A DNA stretch of 36,101 nt from Candidatus Hydrogenedentota bacterium (GTDB lineage Bacteria > Hydrogenedentota > Hydrogenedentia > Hydrogenedentales > JAEUWI01). Of the stretch, positions 26,051-33,963 are shown one piece after another. The notes under the pieces were generated by a model. It worked only from the letters and a program-made list of their open reading frames with translations, was not told the origin of the DNA and searched no databases. Made by a program: the position numbers and the translations under genes. The stretch is taken from positions 1 through 36,101 of the forward strand of contig JAJRPE010000074.1 of assembly GCA_024280935.1 (NCBI GenBank), written 5' to 3'. Each line of letters starts with the position of its first letter. Within the stretch, counting starts at the first letter, position 1.

Positions 26051-26215
26051 TTACTCCTCTACGTTTTCTTCGGAAGTTTCGTGCCCCTCACGCAAGGTGC
26101 GCAGCAGGGACTTGATATCGCGTGCCCCCTGGATCGTTACCCATACGGCCATGATGGAAAAGCTGCCTACACTTAGAATCATCAGCCATTTCCATAGTCC
26201 CATCCAGAAATTCAT
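26051..26215 (-). CDS. 54-residue single-pass membrane protein coupled to the SSS symporter
   Basis: This small gene runs from ATG 26215 to TAA 26051, with GGAGG eight bases upstream inside the symporter gene. Its ATG overlaps the symporter stop as ATGA. The product has a hydrophobic segment at about residues 6-30 (GLWKWLMILSVGSFSIMAVW) and then a charged amphipathic tail (ARDIKSLLRTLREGHE) ending in acidic residues. It is shorter than the known small partners of SSS transporters (DUF4212 and YhdT types) and I do not recognise its family. Strict coupling suggests a subunit or stabiliser of the symporter. Confidence 0.75.
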   Translation of the reverse strand: MNFWMGLWKWLMILSVGSFSIMAVWVTIQGARDIKSLLRTLREGHETSEENVEE

Positions 26216-27804
26216 GGGGTTTCCTCCGTGGTATTTCTGATGCCCTTATCGGGAAAGAGCAGTGAGCCGATTATCATACCCGTACACGCCAGCGCGACCG
26301 TGGTCAGTCCGATATGAGCACTCGTGGCCCATTCCATGAACGAATCAGCGGTGCTGTCCGAGATGGGCAGCACGTGATAAACGACCATGCCCCGAAAATC
26401 CTCGAACCCCATAAAGGCGAAAAAACCAGCCGTGAGGGCGGCATAGGCCCCCGCGTTGCTGGCTGGCTTCCAATACAAACCCGCAACGAGTAAAGCGAAT
26501 GCCCCGCAGAAATACAGCGCGGCCGTCATCGACATAAAGTCCCACAGGCTCTGCTTTAAGGGAAAGAAGAAACTGATGAGAAGAATGGTGATGCCAATGG
26601 CGATGATGAAAGCGCGGGTAATGTAGATTTGGGCGCGTTGCGATACTTCCCTGCCAACCAGTGGAATAACCACGTCGTTGGTGAGGACCGTGCTCCAGCA
26701 CAAAAGGTAGCTGTCGTGGGTGGACATGAAGGCCGCAATCATGGCCGCAGTTACAATACCTATGATGCCCATGGGAAGGATGCGCCCCAGGAATACAGGC
26801 ATGGCGAAAAGCGTATCAATGGCGGTGTCCGATTCCATGCCTGGCTGGAAGGCTTCCTTGAGCTCAGGAATCGTCATAAAGGCAGCAAAGGCAGCAATGC
26901 CCCAGAAGAAGGGGATGATAGTGCGGATGAAAAAGGACAAGGAACCAAACATGAACTGCCGCTTGACGGTCTGCTCGCTATCACACGCCAGCGCACGTGC
27001 CACCGACGTGGGCCAGATGGCGCAGACCACGAGCCCCATGAAGGCCATCCATATCACGTAACTGGACCCGAACTCTCCCCCCTCCATCAGGGGATTGTAG
27101 GCGGCTTCTCCCTTCTCCGCCACCACGACGGATACAATGTCGCTCCAGGAAATAAAGTAGAGGGCCATCCCGGTGGTGACCAGCAGGCCCATGGAGAGGA
27201 CGACGAACTGAATGTAATCGGTGATGATAACCGACACCATACCGCCCAGGACCGTGTAGAACAGCACGAGACTCAAGAGAGCCACCATCACTACATTAAG
27301 GATGGCACCGTCCATGGGGAGTCCGGTAATACCCACGATAAACTTTGCACCGGCGTTGAGATACATCCCCATACAGAAGATACCGCCCAGCGCCAGCAAA
27401 AGGGCGCCATAGACTTGGACCCCCTTCCCGTAGCGCTTGCCGTAAAACTCGGGAATTGTCAGTACTTCATGACGACGCAAATCGGCCACGATGAATCCGG
27501 TCAGACCCACGAAGAAGGTGACCACACCGGCCAACAGGCCAATATGAAAGGCAGCAAAGCCTCCCAGATAACCCACCTGGGCGTTGTACATCACCGTAAC
27601 GAGGCCCAGCTCCGTCCCCGTAAGGGTCGCCACGGAAAGGGCGGTGCGTACGCCGCGCCCCGCCACCACATAATCGGTCATATTGCCGATGTACCGGTTG
27701 GCAATAATCCCAATGGCGACGGAGATAGAGAGGTAAACCGCCACAATGCCCCAGTCCAAGCCGGAAAAATTGGTACCTTGGATAATCGCGTCAAACTGGT
27801 CCAT
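26212..27804 (-). CDS. sodium:solute symporter (SSS) family transporter
   Basis: This 530-residue polytopic inner-membrane protein starts at ATG 27804 with AAAGGA five bases upstream; the longer frame to 27852 lacks a site. About 13 hydrophobic segments are visible. The first helices contain DWGIVAVYLSISVAIGI and TLTGTELGLVTVMYNAQVG, and the family segment YTVLGGMVSVIITDYIQFVV follows. The Na2-site region reads AFMSTHDSYLLCWSTVLTND, close to the SSS pattern. It would import a small organic solute, plausibly a sugar or sialic-acid-like compound, with Na+. It heads a tight operon with the 54-aa protein, a DUF6786-like protein and a deacetylase. A weak promoter candidate is TTGACG (27860-27865, minus strand) with TAGGCT 18 bases downstream. 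Confidence 0.92.
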   Translation of the reverse strand: MDQFDAIIQGTNFSGLDWGIVAVYLSISVAIGIIANRYIGNMTDYVVAGRGVRTALSVATLTGTELGLVTVMYNAQVGYLGGFAAFHIGLLAGVVTFFVGLTGFIVADLRRHEVLTIPEFYGKRYGKGVQVYGALLLALGGIFCMGMYLNAGAKFIVGITGLPMDGAILNVVMVALLSLVLFYTVLGGMVSVIITDYIQFVVLSMGLLVTTGMALYFISWSDIVSVVVAEKGEAAYNPLMEGGEFGSSYVIWMAFMGLVVCAIWPTSVARALACDSEQTVKRQFMFGSLSFFIRTIIPFFWGIAAFAAFMTIPELKEAFQPGMESDTAIDTLFAMPVFLGRILPMGIIGIVTAAMIAAFMSTHDSYLLCWSTVLTNDVVIPLVGREVSQRAQIYITRAFIIAIGITILLISFFFPLKQSLWDFMSMTAALYFCGAFALLVAGLYWKPASNAGAYAALTAGFFAFMGFEDFRGMVVYHVLPISDSTADSFMEWATSAHIGLTTVALACTGMIIGSLLFPDKGIRNTTEETP

Positions 27805-27940
27805 AGATTCCTTTCGCGGATAACAACGTCGAGTTAGCCTAATCGAAGTCATTGCGCGTCGTCAAATTGCGTTTCGACAACCGTTGAATTCAGGTGGGCT
27901 TCTTCCACAACCCAAGACCGTCATCCCCGTTTTCATGGGA

Positions 27941-28163
27941 ATAACGTTGACTTTTCTCGCTTTTTTGCTCAGCGCCTCAAAAGAAGGCTGTCGGGCGCCA
28001 CGGGTAGGCCCGGTAGGGTTTACCCGTGCAGAATCGCCATTTCTGAATTTGGATCATCTCTCTCACTGATAGGAGCTACACGGGTAAGCCCTGAGAGGCC
28101 TACCCGTGGCACCCGCAGATTGATTTTTTAAGGACCAAGATTCCACGGATAGTTAACGCTTAC
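27941..28163. repeat. nested palindromic (REPIN/MITE-like) element, copy 2
   Basis: The 223-bp copy of the repeat near 11.7 kb. The core CCACGGGTAGGCC (27998-28010) pairs perfectly with 28097-28109, and the outer stem is decayed (GCTGTCGGGCG against ACCCGCAGAT). The right end GTTAACGCTTAC is intact, and the left end ATAACGTTGAC is degenerate. It lies downstream of the second M24 gene's stop and upstream of the symporter gene. It has the same orientation as the other two copies. Confidence 0.88.
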
Positions 28164-28190
28164 GTTTTTTGTGACGAGTTCCGGGCGAAT

Positions 28191-29357
28191 CTATCCAAGC
28201 AGATACGCATCCATCCTGGGACTGAAAGGAACAGGGCCATTCTCGGTGATTTCATAGCCAGTTTCGATGCGGGCACCATGCCACTTGGGATGGCCAAAGA
28301 AACTGATGTCCACACATACGGCCATGCCAACTTTCAGCACATCTTCGCTGCCGGGTCCGAAGAAAGGGGATTCTGCCTCATGCAGCCCAATAGTGTGGGC
28401 AAAGGGGCACACCAGATAGGGCATGAGGCCGTGCTTTTCGTAATAGGTCCGGCCCGGCACATCAATTTCTTTGCCCTTGACGCCCGGCTTGAGCAGCGCC
28501 TTGGTCAGCCGAAAGACCTCCTTGAGATGATTCAGGCACTCCTCCTGGTCGGCGGTATAGGTGCCGGAAACGGGAAGCAGGTCGCCCATCACGCCAGCGT
28601 AACCGTTGACCTTGGGGGCCAAGCCAATCATCACCAGTTCACCTTCCTCCATGACACGCCCCGTCGCCGTGGGGACGACCGCTTTCGCACGAGGGCCAGA
28701 ACCGACAATCGCTGTAAAGCCAAATCCTGTGGCACCTTTGTCCCGCGCCGCAAACTCACCCGCTGCCGCGACTTCGATCTCCGATATACCAGGGGCAATC
28801 TTGGCCTTCATCGCATCGAAGGAGCGATCCGCCAGGGCGAATGCGGCCCGAATCTGCTCCAATTCCCACGGGGATTTGTAAAAGCGCAACGCGACGAATT
28901 CGTCCGTGATATCAACCAGGGTCGTGCCGCTGAATCCCGCTTCGATTTGGCTGTAGCATTCGGCGGGCATGCGGCCACCGCCGACCATGCCCACGCGCTT
29001 CACTTCACCCAAAGTTTCTTTCAATTCGGCAAAGAGTCCGGGAAAATCCGTAATCTCCGCATTGGGGTATTCCTCGTCAGGCACCATGAACACGGAGAAG
29101 TTCCGCGTTTCGGTGATGGCGCTATCCAGCTTTGCGAAGGGTTCGCTTTCGGGGCCACCCAGTAGCATCGGTTTGCCGGTCTTTGGGACGAGGACCGTGC
29201 CGATTTCAAACTGGGGACACCACCCCGTCAGGTACCAGCCATTTCCGATGTTGAATTCATCGTAGTAGACCAAGGCAATATCCAAATCTTTGGCTGCCAT
29301 GATGGCCCGCACTTTTTCCAAACGTTTGTCGCATTCGCTTTGTGTTAGATAGCCCAT
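28191..29357 (-). CDS. second M24-family (creatinase-fold) protein lacking metal ligands
   Basis: This protein has 388 residues from ATG 29357 (GGAG seven bases upstream). The frame continues to 29960 but would overlap the AraC gene and has no site. The N-terminal domain resembles the protein at 22.6-23.8 kb (GPESEPFAK, VPDEEYPNAEI). In the C-terminal domain the two Asp ligands are replaced: IGLAPKVNGYAGVMGD puts Gly and Val at these positions. The His is kept (FAHTIGLHE), the fourth ligand is Asp (CVDISF) and the last Glu is kept (ARIETGYEI). It is cytoplasmic, divergent from the AraC gene, and may be its target. It probably belongs to the same unknown pathway as its paralogue. Confidence 0.85.
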   Translation of the reverse strand: MGYLTQSECDKRLEKVRAIMAAKDLDIALVYYDEFNIGNGWYLTGWCPQFEIGTVLVPKTGKPMLLGGPESEPFAKLDSAITETRNFSVFMVPDEEYPNAEITDFPGLFAELKETLGEVKRVGMVGGGRMPAECYSQIEAGFSGTTLVDITDEFVALRFYKSPWELEQIRAAFALADRSFDAMKAKIAPGISEIEVAAAGEFAARDKGATGFGFTAIVGSGPRAKAVVPTATGRVMEEGELVMIGLAPKVNGYAGVMGDLLPVSGTYTADQEECLNHLKEVFRLTKALLKPGVKGKEIDVPGRTYYEKHGLMPYLVCPFAHTIGLHEAESPFFGPGSEDVLKVGMAVCVDISFFGHPKWHGARIETGYEITENGPVPFSPRMDAYLLG

Positions 29358-29609
29358 AACTATGCTCCAACTATTGAGAGTCCAAGGATTTATGCAAACC
29401 ACGCACGGGCAACCCTTTGTGGGCCACCGAACAAGCAACCACAATGACAGCATCGCCACAACACGAAGAGCAACGTCAGTCACTGCTTGTATTCTTTGCA
29501 GGTACTGCCTACAATGGGATTGAAGGGGTTTCCACCAACGCCAAGCAGGAAAGGGCATTATGCTATGATTGGGCGAAATTGTATTGTGTGTTTTCGATAA
29601 GGTTTTTGT

Positions 29610-30602
29610 ATGAAACCAAGAATTCCGCCCAAAGCAGCCTATACGTCCACCCTCCACAAAGTGGGCGTCAGCGCCGCAAGACCGGTGCGTGTGGCCTCCT
29701 GGATCGCCGGCATGGAGCGAACAGGGGATATCGCGCCCGGTGATGCGGATTATCCTGGATGGCACTATGGCTCCGCCGTATGGCTGCACGAGCAGGACAA
29801 ACGCTTCCACGATCATGCCTACTTTGAAATTTGCATCGTTCGTCAGGGAACGGCGTGGCATGAAACCGGGTATTCGAGGGATGAATTGGGACCGGGAACC
29901 GTGGTTGTTATGGCTCCGGGAATGGTCCATGCCATTTACAGCGCCCGCGACTTGCACCAAACCAATCTATACTACTTGACGGAATGGCTGGCAGATGACC
30001 TCATGAGCCACTGGAGAGAGGCCGCGTTTGTGCCACTATTCCTCGCTGCCGTGCTCTTTCGCCGAAGCCATATAGGGCCGATTCCCCAGTTCAGTTTGAA
30101 CATCGATGAACTCGGGAGTATCGACCATGAGCTGGCGAATATTACGCGGGAATCCGCTCTGGAACGGCCCTCCCTGATTTTCCTGCGCTCCTGCCTGCTC
30201 AAGATATTGATCGTGATGAGCCGGGCTGCGGTCCGCGAGTCTTCCGTCGAACTGAGCCTTAAATTTCGCAAGGAAGTAGTGACGGGACTGGAACATATCG
30301 AGGACACCATTCTTCGACGGGATAGCTTTCGGGTGGCAAATCTCGCAATAGAGCTGGGACTTTCGCCTGCGAATTTGGCGGTGCAATTTCAAAAGTCCAC
30401 GGGGTGGAGTCCCATGGCCTATTACCAGCATCGGCGCGTACAGCATGCCTGTCGGCTCTTGCTCGATCTGGAAAAGTCCATTACGGATATCGCCTATGAG
30501 CTTGGGTACTGCGACTCGGCCCACTTCACGCACCTCTTCAAGAAGCACCAAGGGACATTACCTTCGGAATACCGGCGGCTCTACGCGAAGACCAAGAGAT
30601 AA
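29610..30602 (+). CDS. AraC-family transcriptional regulator
   Basis: This is a 330-residue cytoplasmic regulator. The N-terminal half has an AraC cupin-like ligand domain (FHDHAYFEICIVRQG, GPGTVVVMAPGMVHAIYS). The C-terminal half has the two helix-turn-helix units: RVANLAIELGLSPANLAVQF, and SITDIAYELGYCDSAHFTHL followed by FKKHQGTLPSEYRR, the family signature. The start at 29610 has only a weak AAGG eight bases upstream. It is transcribed away from the second M24 gene with about 250 bases between them, so that gap is a likely regulatory site. It probably senses a carbohydrate and may act on neighbouring hydrolase or symporter genes. Confidence 0.93.
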   Translation: MKPRIPPKAAYTSTLHKVGVSAARPVRVASWIAGMERTGDIAPGDADYPGWHYGSAVWLHEQDKRFHDHAYFEICIVRQGTAWHETGYSRDELGPGTVVVMAPGMVHAIYSARDLHQTNLYYLTEWLADDLMSHWREAAFVPLFLAAVLFRRSHIGPIPQFSLNIDELGSIDHELANITRESALERPSLIFLRSCLLKILIVMSRAAVRESSVELSLKFRKEVVTGLEHIEDTILRRDSFRVANLAIELGLSPANLAVQFQKSTGWSPMAYYQHRRVQHACRLLLDLEKSITDIAYELGYCDSAHFTHLFKKHQGTLPSEYRRLYAKTKR

Positions 30603-30640
30603 GCAGCCACTCGCCGCGAAGACTTCGCGAAACGATTTCG

Positions 30641-30856
30641 GTAAGCGTTCACGGCACGGGCAACTATAGTCGACAAAAAGACCGTCGGGTGCCACGGGTA
30701 GGCCCGGTAGGGTTTACCCGTGCAGATGCACGGTCTCTGGTTTTGGATCGCCTCCCTCACCGATAGGAACTACACGGGTAAGCCCTGAGAGGCCTACCCG
30801 TGGCACCCGACGGTTGTTTTTTTAAGGACCAAAATGGCATGGGCCGTAACGCTTAC
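30641..30856. repeat. nested palindromic (REPIN/MITE-like) element, copy 3
   Basis: The cleanest copy, 216 bp. It starts GTAAGCGTTCACGGCACGGG and ends GGGCCGTAACGCTTAC, terminal inverted repeats. A perfect 24-base arm (30681-30704 with 30791-30814, ACCGTCGGGTGCCACGGGTA) surrounds AGGGTTTACCCGTG and CACGGGTAAGCCCT. T runs flank both sides of the stem. Its outer stem letters (CCGTCGG) differ from copy 1 (CCTGCGG), but both pair perfectly with their partners. It lies between the convergent AraC and TIM-barrel gene ends. Confidence 0.93.
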
Positions 30857-30869
30857 CCTTTTCGCGACC

Positions 30870-33698
30870 CTACTCCACCAACGGCTCGCCTCGGGTAATC
30901 AGCACCACCCGGGCGCGGGGGTTGAGGCCTTCGGTGCATTCCGCGTGAAAGGCCACGGCGTTCTCCCCGGTGTGAAGCGTTGGAACGGTGCCCTGAGGCT
31001 GAACCTCTGCAAGAAGTTCCCCTTTTGGCCCATAGAGCTTGCAGTCCTCCATGGAATTAAATTCGAGGTAGGTGCCGCTTTCCATTTCCACCGGGAAGGT
31101 GATGCTCTGGCCGCCGATGGTTATTTTGGGGTTCTTGAGGGTGTTCGTGACGACGGGCAGGGCCTTCACCGGGCTAATATAGCAGCCAATCTTCCCGCCC
31201 TTGGGCACCATGTTGGACCAGAGAGCGAAGGACTCGATGTTGCCAAAGCTTACGTCCTCGCGATAGATCGCGTAGTTGCCGCCATAGGGCCAGCCGAATT
31301 GGGTAATGCGGTCGCCCTCGTGTTCGATCAACTCGAAATAGCGCCATCCCGTAAAATCAACAACGATGTACTGGTCCCCTATGCCATGGGAAATATGGCC
31401 TGGACTCGCGAGTTTCAAATTCAGAACCTCCCCCTTGCCGTCGCCATGCACCCAGACACCGAGGCCCTGGGTCTTCGACAGATCCAAGGTTGGGGAATAG
31501 GTCTTGCCCAGTTGGGACCAAGCTCCTTTTGCGGCATGGTCTTCGTTGCGCACCGTCAGGTAGCCGCTCGCGTCGCCGACCTTTACTTCGCCGGTGGAAC
31601 GTGTCAGGGACGCGGTCACACCCTTTTGCGATGAACGCACATTCAGGGCATCGGGATCGCCGAAGTCCTCAATGACAACAGCATCGCTGGAATCGTAGGG
31701 TTGCGCGGCCATCAGCGCTTCGATACGCAAGCGCAGGGGCTGGGAAGCGAAATCGTTCGTGGTGGTCCACGTGTTGCTCCAGCCATCCATGCCGCGAACC
31801 TTGTGTTTCGCGTACTGGACAGGGCGGAACTGCCATTCGCCATCGGCGATTTGCTCCAGCGTGTACTCGTCGCCTGGGACGCGAAGTTTCGCCTTGACGC
31901 TCTCGGGGAAGTAATCCGCATGGCGGAGTTCCTCGTATTGGCGGAAGATGGGCGCAAGGCGTTGGAACGCGGGATTGGTTTTGATGTTGCCTGGATTGAC
32001 ACCCATCAGGGAAAAACCGAAACCGTTGCCCAGGCATTTCGCCATGAGATACTCGATGTCGTCGGGATAGGTGGGTTCGAAACGGGCACCCTTCCAGGTT
32101 TTGACGGCCCACCATCCGAGATTCATAGGAAGAAACATCTTTGCACCGGACTGGTTTGCCGCAGCATGGAGGTCAATAAATGCTTTGTGCGAACGGTTGG
32201 GGTGATCCCAGGCACCCATGCGGGCGCGGACGTACCAGAGATGGTGATGGAAGGTGCTCATCTCGAAAAGGGCGGGTTTGTTGAGCCGCTTCGCGATCTC
32301 GAAGACAAATTTTGAGCCATAGTGCCACCTGTTTTCGCGGCCACCGAGTATGTCCTCCCCATCCAGGGCATCAAGATAGATCATGTCGAAGCCGCACTCG
32401 TTAAAGGTTTCGGCGGTGTTGTTGGCAATCTCCGCGAGCAAGGTCGAATCCGCGTCCGGCGTGAACAGCCCGAAGCACTCCTTGAGATGGTAGACCTTGG
32501 CGTTGGCGGCATGTTCCGCCACCTGGGTGCCGTAAGCGCCGCGTGTGCAGCCCGTGAAAGCGAAGGGGGCTTCTTTTGCAATGCCGCTGTAGGTAATCAA
32601 TTCGTCGTCGATTTGGAGTGTCACGCTGTTGCGCACAAAGAAACCCGTCGTCGTGGACATGGCCTCTGTGGACTCCACGACGGGTACGGCATCCGCTTCG
32701 GCTGACAGGGACTGCGCGAGGGTGAAGGTGGCGTCCTTGCCGAGGCGCGGATCGGGGATGGGTGTTACGTAGGGCGTGTCCTTGGCGATGAAGAAGGCGT
32801 AGGTGTGGAGGCCCGCCGCGATACCCGCTTCGTGGAGTTTGTCCAGGACTGCCTTCACACTGGCGCGGCCATTGGGGAATAGCTTGGGATTGGGGCGGCA
32901 GTCGCCGAAACGAAGGGAAGTGCCGGTGTGGAAGTCGATCTGGGTGATGCCGAGTTCCTTGACCAGGGCAATCCAGTCGTCGACGGTCTCCTCGGTGCAG
33001 CCGCCAAAATCGAAAAGGTAGGAGCCGCGATTGATAGGGACATCGAGTGCCCATGGGCCGCCAATATCGGATTTGGGGAGTTCTTCGGCGGCGGACACCA
33101 CGTCCTTCATGACATCGCGAAGCTGCGCCTGGGCACACGCGATGACGGCGATCTTGGCCCCCTTGAAGCCGAAACGTTCATAGCAGGTTGCCTGTAAGCG
33201 ACTGCTGGGGCCGGGAATCCCTGGCACGTTCGTCTGGAGATTGAGGGCAAGCACACTGGCGGCAAAGGGTTCCTTGAGATTGCCCGCGAGGGTCAGTTGC
33301 GTGTCGAAGTAGGTGAGGGAATCCATCTCGCCCGACACCTCCACCACTTCAAACGTGAGATAGCGGGGCTGCACCTCGACACGCAGGACGGCCCGTGCCG
33401 CCGCCCCGTCAAAAGCCAGATTCAGCAGTCCCTCCGAATAGGACACCGACGTGATGGGGAATTCCTTTCCGGCTTGACTCACACGGGCAAAGGCCGATAC
33501 AGCCTCGCGGTCACCGTAGGCCGTGCCCGTGGCCTTGTCGATAAAACCGAGGTTGCTGCCATCAGCGCCAAGAACGATCTGAACACAATCGTTCTCAATC
33601 GTAATTACATTTTCCCCGTGTACCGACGCGGTTTTGGAATCCGCCACGTCCGAAACGGCGGGAAGCACCGCCAGTATCAAGATTGCCAAGAGCTTCAT
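30870..33698 (-). CDS. large secreted TIM-barrel protein, probable glycoside hydrolase
   Basis: This is a 942-residue protein starting at ATG 33698 (GGAAG nine bases upstream) with a short Sec signal (MKLLAILILAVLPAVSD). The N-terminal 250 or so residues look like a beta-sandwich (NVITIENDCVQIVLG). A barrel-like region follows: VDDWIALVKELGITQIDFHT, then VLDKLHEAGIAAGLHTY, and GFDMIYLDALDGEDILG with Asp residues at strand ends. An unusual insert (VTLQIDDELITYSG, FTGCTRGAYGT) interrupts the barrel. C-terminal regions are sandwich-like (VVDFTGWRYFEL). The fold recalls GH27/GH36-like enzymes; I cannot name a family. It faces the AraC gene across an element and may be controlled by it. Confidence 0.75.
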   Translation of the reverse strand: MKLLAILILAVLPAVSDVADSKTASVHGENVITIENDCVQIVLGADGSNLGFIDKATGTAYGDREAVSAFARVSQAGKEFPITSVSYSEGLLNLAFDGAAARAVLRVEVQPRYLTFEVVEVSGEMDSLTYFDTQLTLAGNLKEPFAASVLALNLQTNVPGIPGPSSRLQATCYERFGFKGAKIAVIACAQAQLRDVMKDVVSAAEELPKSDIGGPWALDVPINRGSYLFDFGGCTEETVDDWIALVKELGITQIDFHTGTSLRFGDCRPNPKLFPNGRASVKAVLDKLHEAGIAAGLHTYAFFIAKDTPYVTPIPDPRLGKDATFTLAQSLSAEADAVPVVESTEAMSTTTGFFVRNSVTLQIDDELITYSGIAKEAPFAFTGCTRGAYGTQVAEHAANAKVYHLKECFGLFTPDADSTLLAEIANNTAETFNECGFDMIYLDALDGEDILGGRENRWHYGSKFVFEIAKRLNKPALFEMSTFHHHLWYVRARMGAWDHPNRSHKAFIDLHAAANQSGAKMFLPMNLGWWAVKTWKGARFEPTYPDDIEYLMAKCLGNGFGFSLMGVNPGNIKTNPAFQRLAPIFRQYEELRHADYFPESVKAKLRVPGDEYTLEQIADGEWQFRPVQYAKHKVRGMDGWSNTWTTTNDFASQPLRLRIEALMAAQPYDSSDAVVIEDFGDPDALNVRSSQKGVTASLTRSTGEVKVGDASGYLTVRNEDHAAKGAWSQLGKTYSPTLDLSKTQGLGVWVHGDGKGEVLNLKLASPGHISHGIGDQYIVVDFTGWRYFELIEHEGDRITQFGWPYGGNYAIYREDVSFGNIESFALWSNMVPKGGKIGCYISPVKALPVVTNTLKNPKITIGGQSITFPVEMESGTYLEFNSMEDCKLYGPKGELLAEVQPQGTVPTLHTGENAVAFHAECTEGLNPRARVVLITRGEPLVE

Positions 33699-33963
33699 CA
33701 ATAATTCTTCCTGCGTTACCTGTTTGTCGTTGGCTTTTGCGCGCTATCGTCAGACGCTTGTAGGAATGTGTCTCCCGACCTTGATTATGATATCACGTCG
33801 TTGGCATCATGAGGTGTATTATGGATGAAAAGGTCTTAAATAAGTTTCACAGGATGGGAGCTTAACCGCAACAGGGTGAATTTCAAGGTTCCAGTCTGGC
33901 CCATAATGGCGATAGCGGAGTCCCTTGCGGTATCTCAAACATATCACGACTAAAGGTGTAGCG
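33699..33963. other. divergent intergenic region
   Basis: The 265 bases between the TIM-barrel gene (leftward) and the HzsA-related gene (rightward) should hold both promoters. An AT-rich stretch near 33.78-33.85 kb (TATGATATCACG, GGTGTATTATGG) is the most promoter-like part. No strong -35/-10 pair or palindrome is evident. Confidence 0.4.

Noticed and set aside
29358-29960. N-terminal extension of the second M24 protein to 589 residues
   Set aside because: The extension overlaps the AraC gene on the other strand, has no ribosome site, and the family starts at MGYLTQ (29357).
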